Source: Lactarius indigo | Lineage: Eukaryota > Basidiomycota > Agaricomycetes > Russulales > Russulaceae | NCBI GenBank assembly: GCA_025766275.1 | Contig: JAFKAC010000002.1 | Coordinates: forward strand, 2,294,001-2,358,000 | Length of the DNA: 64,000 nucleotides | Reading direction: 5' to 3' | Shown: positions 36,551-48,555 of the stretch, piece by piece | Layout of the letters: each line of letters opens with the position of its first letter | Position numbering within the stretch: position 1 is the stretch's first letter | The notes under the pieces: model-generated | The model's database searches: none | What the model was told of the DNA's origin: nothing | What the model saw: the letters and a program-made list of their open reading frames with translations, nothing else | Translations under genes and position numbers: made by a program

Positions 36551-37836
36551 ATGTCCAAGGAGCCAGATGATCCGACACAAGGTGGCCAAGGAGCAACCAA
36601 CTCGACGTACGCCGCCGTTGCACGAACGCTGACAGCGTGGCGCGGCGTTATATTTTTCAAGACCAGTGCGGATTTTCAGGCCTTCCAAGAGTGCGTTTCC
36701 ACGTTTTGCGAGTCAGATCCTTTTCTAAGGCCCATACCACAAACAAAGTCAGTGGATGGCACTCGCTCAGAGGTCTTGCTGCCAGTGACGGAACATCATT
36801 AAGTCCCGCACTTTGTCACGCGGCTCGTAAGGACCCAAGGAGTGTGTACTAAGCGTCCTTCACACCCGTTCCACTCATCAACTTCTCCAAGCTACTAGTT
36901 ATACCAAGACACTTTGTCCCACCCCTCCTAGTCAATGCGGCGCTAGGCACTGTTCTATGGACGGCGTACTCGGGAACTTCTTATCTCCTAAACGGTGGTG
37001 ACAGTTTAGAAGCACATCCGATTGCCACCGCCGCAATTTCCGGTGCGATCGCCGGTGGTGCCCAGGCCATTGTGGCTGCTCCCGCAGAGAACGCTCGCTT
37101 AGCTATCGAGGGTGGTACTGCAGGAGGTGGCTGGTCTCACGCATGGAAGGAGGTGCTCCGAGGAACGGTTCAGAATCAGTCGACTGAAAAGAAGAGTCTC
37201 CGTGAAATAAGGCAGGTCCGGGGTTGGATGATGGAGGTTCGCGACATGGCGGGGCGTGGGTGGAATGGCTGGGGTTGGGGACTGGCTAAAGACGTTTGTG
37301 GTGAGCCCTGCTTGACGCGGCTTTTCCAAAGGGCGAGTCATCTAACCTTGTCTACAGGTTTCTCAGTATTTTTCACAATTTTTGAGGTCACTCGTCGTCT
37401 TGCCACGGAGCTGAAGATCTTATCGGTGGGTCTTGTGCGGCCGTTCACTGTAGCTGATGAACGGCCGACTGCAATACAACGAAACCTTCCCCGCACAGTT
37501 CACGGTGCGACTCTAGTGGCCGGAGGGGTCACCGCGGGGTTAGCGTACGAGGTCGTTTGTCGACCGTGGGATGTGGCTCGGAGGCTAGCTCACCTTGACC
37601 GGATTCAGTCTGCCACCACTCATAGACCAAGGCATCACCTTATCAATCTCATAATGTGCAAGATACGTGACGATGGCTTGCTTTTCTTTTTCCGTAATGC
37701 TACGGGCTACGAAGAGAAGAATCCCATGAGTCTGGGTCGGCAAAGGTTGCTTGCGGTTGCGCGGACATTAGGACGTGTGGGCCCATGGGGGGTCGGATTC
37801 TTGGTCTGGGAGGCATTTGGACCCGGCATATCATAG
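36551..37836 (+). CDS. Mitochondrial-carrier-like membrane protein (two apparent frameshifts near the N-terminus)
   Basis: ATG 36551 gives MSKEPDDPTQGGQGATNSTY and AAVARTLTA. The continuation LYFSRPVRIFRPSK lies in another frame, so one base seems missing at about 36634-36650. After an intron, ISGWHSLRGLAASDGTSLSP continues, and a second one-base shift (about 36803-36811) is needed to reach FVTRLVRTQGV. From there the gene reads cleanly: IPRHFVPPLLVNAALGTVLW, AHPIATAAISGAIAGGAQAI, VAAPAENARLAIEGG, a loop, FSVFFTIFEVTRRLA, and GATLVAGGVTAGLAYEVVCR with PWDVARRLAHL. The repeated GxxAG and PxD/ExxR-like elements suggest a divergent mitochondrial carrier fold. Substrate unknown. Stop at 37834-37836. 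Confidence 0.65.
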
Positions 37837-37994
37837 ATTATCGACTTGCAGTAACATATGGATACAGTACACCCAGTAATATACCAAGTCACCAGCTCGC
37901 TTACTAAGCGCTTATCAACGACGAGATCGCTGCATACAAACGTCGCTCATCACTCCGTGCACGCTGACAAAGATAATTTTAAGGTGACAAAATC

Positions 37995-39446
37995 ATGCCT
38001 CGCTGCACTCACAAAGGCTGTGGCAAAGAGTTCGATCCTGCGGGTAATACGGAGGAAAATTGCGTCTATCACCCTGGTGCTCCGGTGAGTCGCGCCCGCA
38101 TCATCCGATATTCATCTGACCACCTTAGAGCATAGATATTTCATGAAGGCTTGAAGTCATGGTCTTGCTGCAATACGGTCAATAAGCCCGTTTTGGACTT
38201 TGACGAGTTTATGGCCATACCCGTAAGTCAGGTTATTTTGGTTATGACTTTTGTATATTCTAAAAGTACTCGCGCAGGGGTGTACGCGCAGCGTGCACAC
38301 CGAGGATGCTCCGAAAGTGGAACCTAAGGAAACACCCTCCGCACCGAATAAGTCCCTTACGATGACCGAGACGTCAGATGGAAAAGAAGTGTACACAACA
38401 CGATCTGCTTCCAGCCAGCCACACGAGCCGACAGAACTCGCCGCAGCCATTCCCGCGGCAGCGCCAGCTCCGAACAAGAAGGCTGAGGCAGATGAGGACG
38501 ATCCAGACGCTGTTGTCCCTCCAGGCACCGTGTGCAAACGAGCCGGGTGTAAACTGATATTCGTGAGCGACGAGGAAAACCGGAACGGTGATGGTCCAGG
38601 GACGAAGTGTGTTTATCACCCCGGAGCCGTAAGGATGTTTATTGCGTGTACACCTTTTTCTGACGTCGTCTTGTCTATCAGCCTCTATTCCATGAGGGGA
38701 GCAAGGTTGGTTCTGAGTTCACTACTCTCCGAACGCGACGTCAATGACAGCGACTACTACTTTACAGGGTTACTTTTGTTGTAAACGTCGTGTACTTGAG
38801 TTCGACGAGTTTCTCAAAATCGAAGGATGTGCAGAAGGGCGGCATCTTTTTGTCCCTAAGTCGAGGGGAGACGTACGTGATACGTGAGATGACTCGTATT
38901 GTATCGACTGTTCACTGATGTGGTGCCAATGCTTTGCAGCAAGCGGAAGAAGTCGTGAACTGTCGGATCGACCACTATCAAACGCCAAGTACGGTATATG
39001 TCACGGTATTCGCTAAACAAGTAGACAAAGAACGGAGCACCATAAAAATCGGGGAAAACGAGGTAATGGATTGCCCGACGATCCGACATTCTTCAAACAT
39101 CAAGCTCACCTGCCCAGATTCACTTTGACCTCTATCTACCTGGATCGAAGCGGTTCACCCGATCCGTGCAGCTCTTTGGACCTGTCGACTCATCTGCGTC
39201 ATCCTTTACGGTTTTTGGAACCAAGGTAACGTCAAGTAGACCGCCTTCTTTCTTTGATTACTCAGAAATCACTAGATTGAGGTCAAGTTGAAAAAGCTTG
39301 ACGGAAGGAGTTGGACAGTACTGGAAAAGACTGATCGTGACTTGGGACCTGTAAGTTTTACGTTCGGAGTTAAGGGTCGCACAGGAACAGTCGGCGCAAA
39401 GGAGTTCGTCTTGGATGAACAAAATAGTCGCAACCATGTCCCTTAG
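37995..39446 (+). CDS. CHORD-CS domain protein (CHP1/Morgana/RAR1 family)
   Basis: ATG 37995 begins MPRCTHKGCGKEFDPAGN, the first CHORD module, continuing HPGAP, then across an intron IFHEGLKSWSCCNTVNKPVL and DFDEFMAIPGCTRSVH. An acidic linker follows. The second CHORD module has GTVCKRAGCKLIFV, KCVYHPGA, then GYFCCKRRVLEFDEFLKIEG. The C-terminal CS domain covers DHYQTPSTVYVTVFAKQVDK through IHFDLYLPGSKRFTRSVQLF to KLKKLDGRSWTVLEKTDRDL. Stop at 39444-39446. Each CHORD binds two zinc ions through its Cys/His set. Members of this family are Hsp90 co-chaperones; RAR1, which lacks the CS domain, works with SGT1. At least six introns keep the frame. Confidence 0.93.
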
Positions 39447-39514
39447 ACGTAGACACTATCGGCAATCCATCGGAGAAGAGGTGTGGCAATAAGAGAACTG
39501 GTGTCTAAGTGGGT

Positions 39515-42500
39515 CTACAACACTTTAGGAAGCTCTATGTCACTATATACCTGAATGACATCGTCTTTCTTGAGATCTCCGAATGACTTCTAAGCTAATA
39601 CCGCATTCGGTCCCTTTGGATGCCTCGGTGATGTCGTCTTTCAAGTGTCTAAAGGTGTCTAATCGACCTAGGGACAACAGCTTAATGGCGAGACACGCTC
39701 CGGGATGCAAATAGTGCCGTACCTTCGTGAACAACCACACCGTTTCGAACAACTTGGACTTTCTTGCTTTTCTCAACGATACCTTTCGTGACACGGCAAC
39801 CAGCAATCGTTTTCGTGCGTCCACCAGTGAGTTTGATGTCGAATGTTTGTAGGACAGCGGCTTCCCCGGAGACTCGTTTCTCGTAGACGGAAGGAAGCAA
39901 GTTAGCAACGCGCTGCCTGACGTCTTCTATGACTTGATAAATAATCTTGGATGAGACTATGGGGATGCTTTGTGAACCAGCAGCAACGACAGCGCTTCGA
40001 GGTACTGGCACCGCAAAGGCGATGATCGTGCCTGCAGAGATCCAACTCGGTCAGAGAGATCTTCCTGAGACACATCGAAAATTCTCACTTTCAGAGGTCT
40101 TGGCAAGGAGGATGTCCGACTCGGTGACCTCGCCAACGCCAGTGAAAACGATCTTGGCCCGCGCGTTCTCGTTTCCAATACATTTCAATGCACCCTCCAG
40201 CGCTTCGACGCTCCCACTCACGTCCGCTTTGACGACCAATCTAAGCTCATGCGGCTTTTTCTCTGTCTCAGAAGTGACTTCAGATTGATCAGCTTCTTCG
40301 CGCTCCCTCTGCTCACGATCGAGCCGGCGCTGCACGTTGATCGCGTCGATGTCTACCATCATGGCCTGCTCTTCCGCTTTGCGTTTTCGGTTAGCCACTG
40401 CCTTCTTGACGTCCTGTTCTGAGCCTTCGAGAACTTCATCACCGGCGCCCGGGAGTTCTTTCCACCCTGACACAGTGACAGCCATGCCAGGGCCCGCCAC
40501 TTTAATCTGCGAGCCTGTTGAGTCGGTCATGATACGGAGCTTAGCATGAGTGGTGCCAGCGATCAAGTGGGCACCGGGCTTGAGCGAACCACTGAGTAAA
40601 AGCACCGTGGCAACATTTCTGCACCGAAAGTTTGAAAGGCAACGGAAGGCGCAGTAGACGAGTACTCACCCAAGCCCCTTTTGCAACTTTGACTCGACGA
40701 TACGGCCGTAAGCTTGGCCCGTCGAGTCTGCACGTAGATCTTGCATTTCTGCGACGGCGGTTATAGTCTCCACAAGCTGGTCGAGGCCTTTACCCGTTAA
40801 ACCGGATATTTCCACAGAAGGTACATCGCCGCCCATCACCTCGAGCTGGATGCCCTCGGCTAAAAGGGCATTGTGTACCTTGATCTGTCGAGAACGTCAA
40901 AGGAGAAAAAGAGAGAAACAGACTATGGCGCACGATATCAATCCCGGGTTTGTCTACCTTATTAATGGCTACGATGAGCTGTACATCGGGGTCTCTCTGA
41001 ATGAGTTGGATGACCTCCTTGGTCTGCGGACGGACGCCATCGTCTGCAGCTACGACCAAAACGACAATATCGGTGACATCAGCACCACGGGCGCGCATCG
41101 CAGAGAATGCTGCATGGCCAGGAGTATCCAAGAACGTGATCTGCTGAAGACCACCCCCCACACTGCTTGGGACAGGAACTGAGAAGGCACCGATGTGCTG
41201 GGTGATACCTCCTGCCTCCCCCTTAGCCACCGAGGTAGAACGAAGGGTGTCCAACAGTGTTGTTTTGCCGTGGTCGACGTGCCCCATGATAGTCACGACG
41301 GGTGGTCTCAGAGGCAGTGTCGAGGCATCAGTGGGCGGACTATGTAATGGGTGATGTCAATCAGAGGCTAGATGCGTCAATGTAGGTCTTACGAAGGGTA
41401 AAGGTCAAAGGCAGCCTCATCGTTGACAACAGGTTTGTAGTTAAATTCCTCGGCCAGAAGGACAGCATATTCAGCTGTCAAGACTAGGAACGGGAGTTAG
41501 AGCCACACCAGGAGAGGCCATAAAGGCTGACGTACCGTGGTCGTAGGAAGCCTCTTCCCCCATTCCTGCTTCCCGCATCTTCCGCTGGAGTCTACCTAAT
41601 CACGTAAAATGAATGTCCGGAATGTATAGATGAGTGCATGGCCTACTAAGTGAAACACGAAGAATCCTGGCGAGGTTGCCAACAGAGATAATACTTGGAA
41701 TAAAAACTTCTGGCCTTGTCTGATTGAGAACTTTGGGTTTACTCTTGGGTTTCGCATTCGATCCGTGAGGGTTCACGACTTTGTCACGACTACGATTTCG
41801 AGAAGACGGCTCGAAGTCGCGGTATGCCAATCTGAGTGACCCACGATCCTTGTGCGTGACCTTCGAACGTCTTGGCTTGCCGTTTGCAAGGTTCCCACGT
41901 ACTTGGTCGGGGGAGAACACTTCACTCTCGAAGTCTTCCGCTTCGGCAAACAGCTCTTCCGAAGGAGCCTGAGCAGTCTCAGCGCGAAGAGAATTATCAT
42001 GAGGGTCCATTCTGGAGTGCGTGGCACTACCTAGGTGAGGCAGACTTCGGGCAGCAGAGTTGGCAAGATGTGGGGCGGGAGTCGCGGGAGACAGTACGGG
42101 GGGCAGATTCGAGTCGTCTCGATGGCATAGGGAAAGGGATAGGCTTTTTCCATTTTGAATGACCTGAAGGCGCGATGCGGGAGGGTTCCGGTCGAGACCC
42201 ACGCTTCCCGTCCGAAGCTTGAGTAGAGTCGCTGGCCAGATCACGAGGGTATCGTCCCCTTTTGAACGTCGAACCGGACGCCTCAGATGCAGGCGAGAAA
42301 CTAGCCCCAGGCAATCTCTGGGAGAGACCCTGCGGGCGCCCCCATTTTCCGAGATCAGGTGCTGACCTATTGGTAGAAAGTGTTGGAGGAGTATGAGAGT
42401 TGCGAGTGGGCAGCGGCTATGCGCATCGGAAATAAACGTCTGTAAGATAGCGACGAGAGCGAGAAACCCGAACGCACGGCAGGTTTGGCAGCAACAGATG

Positions 42501-42561
42501 CAAACCGAATGTCTACGTGACTTGTGAGTCGAGGGAGCACATGTCTCGAACTCGTTTGCAT
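39515..42561 (-). CDS. IFM1: Mitochondrial translation initiation factor IF-2 (apparent frameshift near the C-terminus)
   Basis: ATG 42561 starts [20 protein letters not shown], a plausible mitochondrial presequence. The next segment ([20 protein letters not shown]) and a basic linker are in shifted frames, so the 5' exon structure is not settled. Clear parts: [20 protein letters not shown] (IF2 N-domain), the G domain with [32 protein letters not shown] and AINKVD, domain II ([20 protein letters not shown]), [20 protein letters not shown], and the C-terminal [20 protein letters not shown]. Near 39587 one extra base separates GTECGISLE from [19 protein letters not shown], which would end at 39515; unshifted reading stops at 39541-39543. 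IF-2 brings initiator tRNA to the mitochondrial small subunit. Confidence 0.9.
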
Positions 42562-42667
42562 TTAGGAAGCCAGGGAGGTCCTTAGGCAAGTGTGCAAACC
42601 CCGGCGATGGGCACTGACGGGAAAATGCGGACCGCGAGCCGGGATAACCACAACCACAACGACCGTC
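42562..42667. promoter_or_regulatory. 106-base shared promoter, mitochondrial IF-2 and scramblase
   Basis: The start codons at 42561 (minus) and 42668 (plus) face away from each other across only 106 bases. The segment has a repeated cacaacc/caacg composition but no clear TATA element. Confidence 0.5.
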
Positions 42668-44115
42668 ATGCTCAGGCTCAGCCTGCCAGTGAGCAGGCTC
42701 AGTTCCATCAGCAGAGGTCGTCAAAGTACATTGTTTCTCAGGTCATTTGCGTTGTCCAGATTCCCTCGTGGGGGTGCACCGTCTGGAGGAAGGACAAGGC
42801 CACAAACACCTACACCACGCGCGCGTCAAGGTCCGAGGGAACATTTAGAACCGCAACACGACAGCTCTTCTGGCATCGTCAACAACTCACCTCTTTGGGA
42901 AGAAAGTCAGAGACCCCCCGCTTCGAATCCAGAACATGGTCTCACGAGGCTCCTGCAAAATGATAGCTTAGTCGTGACACGGTCTGTTATTTCCTTGCCT
43001 ATCAAGTCGCATTGATTCAAATTCTGTTACAGACAGCTTGAGAATGCTCAATATATTCATAGGCTTCGAGCAAACAAATAAATATGTTATCTGTTCGTGT
43101 CGAATACTCTGCCTTTGCCAAGTGACTAAGAGCGTGTAGCAAATGAGGACGGCGAGACTCTGGGATTTATTGCCGAAGAGCCCCGTGGATTACTGGCATC
43201 TTTCTCCCGCCAAATTTTTAGAACGCATCGACCATTTCGTGCCGTGATTATGGACCGTGATGGCACGCCCATTCTCTGGGTATGCGGGTTGTGGCGTTGT
43301 TTCATCGGACTCACATTTGTGGTATATTAGATCCAGCGACCTTTTGCGTGGATAAACTCTCGCATGTACGTCGCAAGACTCAAGGACTGGCATGAGTACA
43401 CCCCTAGTGGAGAACCCGTCCTGGACACCTTTGCTGAGGCCCAACAGCGTTGGCACCTGTGGCGGCGGCGCTACGATCTTTTTCTCAGGCAGGACCTCCC
43501 GGTCAACGAACCGACACCTCAAACCCCCTCCTACCGATAAAGTCACAATGGAACATACATTATCGAAAGCAGATGAACACTCCCTCAAGCCTCAACCAGA
43601 GCACTTTGTGCAATTTGCCAAGATCGACGAAGGCTTTTGGGCATGGCATTTCACCCTTCGCGACTCTCGTGGTAAAGAGCTGGCGAGTATAAGTCGGGCA
43701 TTCCGTGGCTTTGGACGCGAGATCTTCACTGATACGGGCAAGTCATGTACATTTGATACAATCAAGGAGCTGCCAACATAACTGTGCATAGGACAATATT
43801 CGGTGAGCTTCAATCCTCTGCCTTCACAGGCAGTCCCAGAGGACACCACACCGAGGAAACCGTACGTCATTCGAGAGCTGTCGCTACAAGAACGAGCGGT
43901 GAGGTCATTTCGTATCCTTTCGCTGTCTGTCTAAGGGTCGCACTCGGCTGTAGCTTGTATTGGCAATGGCGGTGAATGTCGACTTTGACTATTTCTCCAG
44001 GCATTCAGAGGGAGGGTACGTGTATCAGATCATTTCTAGTTCTGCGGTCTTAGGTTCACATACGGTCAGACCTGGCATGGGCTTTTGGCACTTCGGTTGG
44101 AGCTCGTCGGATTGA
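42668..44115 (+). CDS. AIM25: Mitochondrial phospholipid scramblase-like protein
   Basis: ATG 42668 gives a mitochondrial-type leader (MLRLSLPVSRLSSISRGRQS). After a disordered segment, HGLTRLLQNDSLVVTR is spliced to LRMLNIFIGFEQTNKYVI using the second of two nearby AG acceptors. Then LGFIAEEPRGLLASFSRQIF, RTHRPFRAVIMDRDGTPILW, IQRPFAWINSRMYV, FAEAQQRWHLWRRRYDLFLR, FVQFAKIDEGFWAWHFTLRD and AFRGFGREIFTDTGK follow. The end is LAMAVNVDFDYFSRHSEG and GMGFWHFGWSSSD, stop 44113-44115. This is the scramblase family as represented by yeast AIM25 and animal mitochondrial PLSCR3. Many phase changes are spanned by short introns. It converges on CDC45 with 88 bases between stops. Confidence 0.9.
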
Positions 44116-44203
44116 GTACTTCCGTCCTTGGATATCTGATGAGAGAGTACGTCGATCTTACAATTACAAATATAACAAGCGTGTCGCGTGCGTTATATCC
44201 GTA

Positions 44204-46636
44204 TTAGTACTTGTCGTTTGCTCTGTAAACCTCCGCAATGAATTTTTCGAAATCCGCCTCATTGACCTCTAGTATGTTGGTGTCGAATGAACTGTGCCGT
44301 GTCCGAGCACCGGAATCCTCCTTGGCGTCCAGAAAGATCAGACCAAACTCACTGAGACATTGTCAGTCATTTGGATCCATGGCTTCTATACACGTCAAGC
44401 ACGTACTTTTTCCTCACATCGCCAAAATCGATGCTTTCATTCAAGCCCATCACAAGATAAGTCCGATCTTGCTCGTCTAGGCACGCGAGAATCAATGGCA
44501 AGCTCTTCTTTTTGTTCCGTCTGCTAGCGACAACCCCTTTAACCCGATCGCGAAGAACTTCTGTCAACCAAAGACCGAGACGGAAGAGAACACCCGGGTG
44601 CGTAAACAAGGCGAGGTCGGGACCCTGCTTGAGTTGTACGATGCGATAACCCTTGATCATACGAATGTCGTTCTTGTCGATGATGGAGGAACCTGTGCGG
44701 ATTATCGCTTGGTGGACAGATTTTGCTAGACCAACGGCTTCACGTAGGCGGGCGATGCTGCTCGCAGTCCAGACGTCAGCCGATGGGCACTCCATGTGAC
44801 CCAAGGCTCACTCACTCTTCGAGCGCATCAAATGCATTCCAGAAGTTGCGCACAAGCAAAGACTCGCGTTCCTCCACCCTTGCCTCTGCTGCATGCTCTT
44901 CTTGACCGTTATCATGCATGTTTGCGGTTCCGTTCACCTCTGATACTCCCCAGCGTCCAGCAGCGCGCCAGACACGTGCGCCTCCGAACCATTCTCCACC
45001 ATTTCGCGCCCCATCGAGTTCGACTTCAATCTGTACGCCGGTGGCTACATCCAGGAGGGCGTTGAGCGCATCTACGGCATCAGCGGCAGATAGTGGCTGC
45101 ATATGGTAACCATAGCATCGCACGAAGGAAGGGTAAGTGAGCTCAATCATGCCGTACTCGGGTGCAATGGCATCGAGCTTGTCGCGGAGTTGACTCTTCA
45201 GGTCCATGTCCATGTGTGCATATAGTTGTTGTGTCTGTGGGATAGAAAAACTGTGACAACTATCAGAGGGATGGGCGTCGCCAATGTCGTACACCTACCC
45301 CATTTTTGCAAGGAGGCCTGTCAGTCGTTTTCGACCTTGTTCTTTCCAGATTCCCATCTTCCCTGCTACGTAGCTAGAGTGAAACATCGCGTCGTACAGT
45401 GTCCAATGCCGAAATAGCTCAAAGCGGAGCTCATCGGTTGTGCGCAGCGACATATCATCTGCGCTCAGCGCAGCTAGGCCGTACGTGTCGCCCGCAGGTG
45501 GAGGAGGATTGAGCCTGGAAACCTCGTCGTGATAGATAGAATGATATTTGTCGTACTCGGGGCGCGATATTCGACATCGGATGTACTGATTCGTGAGGCC
45601 AAGGACCGCGAGCCTTATTTGGTGAGTTTCGCAGACAACAGAGCGCGGGACACATGGAGCTTACCAGAGAAGATCATTATCAACGCGCTCCAGTATAGTT
45701 GCGAGGATGTAGACGACGCCGGCCGCACTCTGTCCATAAGATGTCCCAGACATATAGTACTTGTCTAACAAGGCGTAGTACTGGTCGCGCTGCTCTCTTG
45801 ACACGCGCGGATGTCGCTGTAGCATATTGTTAGTATTAGGACATGGAAGAAGTATCTTCGGGCTAACCCCATCGTCCACACGTCTGCGTTTACCTCGGCT
45901 CCTACTGCCCACGCTGGTGGACCTTCTTTTACGAGAAGGGCTCACCACACCTTCATCTGCAGAGTCTTCATGTAAGTCTTGGTGTGAGTCGTCATCGGAG
46001 CCTTCGTCCGAACTTGGCTCCGGGTCGTTCTTCAAAGGAAACACTGTCACGGTGTGCAAAACCACCAGTTGACAAAAAAAACTCACATTGAGCGCTTCCC
46101 AAGCTCTCCTCTCTTCGTCAAGGTGCTCCGCTCCTCCATCATCCCATATAATGATCCGCTCTCCCCCCTCGCCTTCGCCGAATAAACTGGACAGATTCTG
46201 CGGCCGGCCTGAGTCGATGACGTGCACATGAACTTTGGGAGGGAAGTCACCAAACCACTCCGATGAAGGCAGATCGAGGATAGAGCCGATATTTAAGAGG
46301 ATAAGGGTGTGAAGCTGATGGCGCACTGTCAGGTCCAAGACGGATGATTGGACTGGCGTGATGTACTTCTGAATAGGTTATAAGTTCATCACGCATACGT
46401 TCGAGGTCTGCAATTCCAGACAAAGGTGTGATACGATGCATGACATCATCCTGCTTAAATAGCTCTGCAAACATTTTAGCGGCGCAGAGCGCATCGACAT
46501 CGGGTGCTACGAGGATGATGACCGAAGAAGCAGCCGAAAGTGGAGATCTTCTGTGTGCTGCTAAGATATTATTATATGCTTCGGCATATGATGGACGCGA
46601 GGCAGAGGCGAGATGAGGCGGCGGGATGAAGACCAT
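44204..46636 (-). CDS. CDC45: CDC45 replication factor
   Basis: ATG 46636 starts MVFIPPPHLASASRPSYAEA. Family hallmarks are SSVIILVAPDVDALCAAKMF (DHH-like fold of the RecJ superfamily), ITPLSGIADLERMRDELITY, LHTLILLNIGSILDLPS, VHVIDSGRPQNLSSLFG, an acidic serine-rich insert (DPEPSSDEGSDDDSHQDLHE) and a basic patch (SPSRKRRSTSVGSRSRGKRR). Then SREQRDQYYALLDKYYMSGT, the DMDLKSQLRDKL-EYGMIEL segment, SFVRCYGYHMQPLSAADAVD, IARLREAVGLAKSVHQAIIR, LPLILACLDEQDRTYLVMGL, and EFGLIFLDAKEDSGA at the C-terminus. Stop 44204-44206. Cdc45 is part of the CMG helicase with Mcm2-7 and GINS. The acidic-basic insert lies where CDC45 proteins usually have a variable loop. Confidence 0.95.
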
Positions 46637-46708
46637 GGAAGACGTGAAAGACCCGGAGCCAATATTCGATTGAGTAAACGCGACGCGTGTCTCACGTAAT
46701 CACATTAA

Positions 46709-48409
46709 TCAAAAGCCAAATACGCTTCGCTCACGCACATCCCGTCGTTTACCCCGAATGCCCCATACTCCCCAGTTCGTCTTAACCATCACCCTCGGGT
46801 CAAAGTCTGCAACCTCCCACTTTTCGCTTCCAAACGCATTCTCTCCGGGCGTGATCACCCAATCAAATTCACCCGCTACACCAGGCGCGATAGACATCGA
46901 CTTGATGTCGCGTTCAACATCGGTAGGAGAGAACCCGGTGACGAAAATAGGGCATTTTGTAGCCAACAGAAGCGGGAGAACAGATCCCCACTCGGTTGGA
47001 GACTCGATTTGTAATAAAGGTTCCCCGGTCACATCGGAGACTGAGGTCGGTGACGGAAAGCCAAAGCCAGGAGAGAACATAAAGAAGAGGTCGGTATACG
47101 GGTCAAACGTGTCCTGGAATTGCGCGTGAACTTCGTGGTAGTTGCACTGCATACCGGTAATTGTGAGTTGTGGGGTGTAGGGCACCGTATACGATGGTAC
47201 ACCATAGCGTTCGATGGACGATCGAGTACGTTTATGAGGTTCAATGGGAGCCGGTGTTGGAGGTTCGTATACATTGGGCAGGTATACTGGGTTTTCCTCA
47301 GGCTTGACAGATTCTCTCGAGGCCGAACCTTCTGCCTGAGGGCTCGATGAGGTGCCAGTTGACTGAGACGCCGTTTCTGATGAAGGGTTAGCGGTGTGCG
47401 AAGCTGGCGCCTTTTTAGGCAGAGAAACCTGCGGCCCGATGAAGTAGAGATGAAAGAGCGCAGCTGGGAACAAAAGCGTGAGTTGCTCCCAAACGTGAGG
47501 GGGTAAGGAGGATTCTGCTCGCGCGCCAAGGATGAATATTCGCATCTGGGGTTTGTCAATGGAAGCTTCCTCTGTCTCCGGCGTTCCCGTGGCACCGTGT
47601 AACGTCGATCGTAGAGCTGGTAGAGTGGTGCACTTGTAAGTGACAGACGATTGGGTGGCTAGTGTACCCACCAGCTAATGAACGACTGCCTTCTGGGGTC
47701 AGCCTTTGATTTCCGAGAGTCAACGCGCTGTATTGGTGTATGACAGATCCGATGGTTATAGGATATGTGAGTAGCTTGCTGGCGTGTCTCCGTGACCGTT
47801 CCGTGTCCATTGAAGGAAAGTTACGCGTATACCAAAACACGTCCCAGTTAGAAAAGGATATGGCGGCTTCTGTATCTTGCGGGCCTACACTTACGAGAGG
47901 ATAAGTAATCGAACGATAGAAAGCAGGAGAAATGGACCTGGCAACTCAAATTCCCGCAATCTCCGACCGCTGCGAAGATCGTGCTCATCTTCATTCACTT
48001 CGCGGAGGCGCGAGCAGTACTTTGCGTGGTCTTCGTCAGCTTGCCAATGCTCCTCCGTGCAATGTGTAGGCCACCCGCAGTCAGGACACTCAAACGCGAC
48101 CGCTCGAGGTTGGGCCTTTGCGTGTGCATATATGTGATCATGATGTGAAGCACAAACTGGACACGGGGCCAGAGACTTGATGGCTTCTCCCCGAGCAACT
48201 ATGGCAGGAAAGGGAGACCCGGAAAAAGGATGGAAAAGGTTGTCTTGGGAAAGTGTGGGTTGGAACTCTAGCTGCGGGGGTGCCTTTTTGAAGAGATTAA
48301 ATAATGATCTGGAGTGAATAATTTGGCGAGCGAATTGGCCCGAATTGATGCGACATGGCACACGGAGGTGAGAACACCGAATGAGGGTGAGCATGAGACG
48401 ATGTCCCAT
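46709..48409 (-). CDS. MSS51: MSS51, mitochondrial translational activator of COX1
   Basis: ATG 48409 starts MGHRLMLTLIRCSHLRVPCR, a basic mitochondrial leader. A MYND-like zinc module follows: LAPCPVCASHHDHIYAHAK, AFECPDCGWPTHCTEEHW, and HAKYCSRLREVNEDEHDL. Next is FSNWDVFWYTRNFPSMDTER, then LTYPITIGSVIHQYSAL. The long C-terminal domain includes RIFILGARAESSLPPHVWEQ, LTLLFPAALFHLYFIGPQV, a Ser/Pro-rich insert, CPIFVTGFSPTDVERDI and FDWVITPGENAFGSEKWEV. Stop at 46709. In yeast, Mss51 binds the COX1 mRNA 5' leader and newly made Cox1, and its CPx motifs bind haem. CPV and CPD pairs are present here. CDC45 lies 72 bases downstream on the same strand. Confidence 0.92.
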
Positions 48410-48555
48410 TCGGTCTCGCTCAGTCGCGGCGATTCACGCGTTCTTGTTCACGTGGCGAGCCGATCCTGCCGGGCCGAAAAGCGAGCGCGTTGGTGTCGCA
48501 CCCCATCCGTAAGGCGCATACATTCGTGTCTCTTTCTCACTCCCGCCTTGTCGCC
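48410..48555. promoter_or_regulatory. Shared promoter, MSS51 and M13 peptidase
   Basis: 146 bases separate the divergent start codons. The segment has several CGCGTT/GCGAGC-type CG-rich elements and no clear TATA box. Confidence 0.45.

Noticed and set aside
43030..43060. Apparent frameshift in the scramblase gene
   Set aside because: Using the second AG (acagacag) as acceptor gives a clean in-frame join to LRMLNIFIGF.
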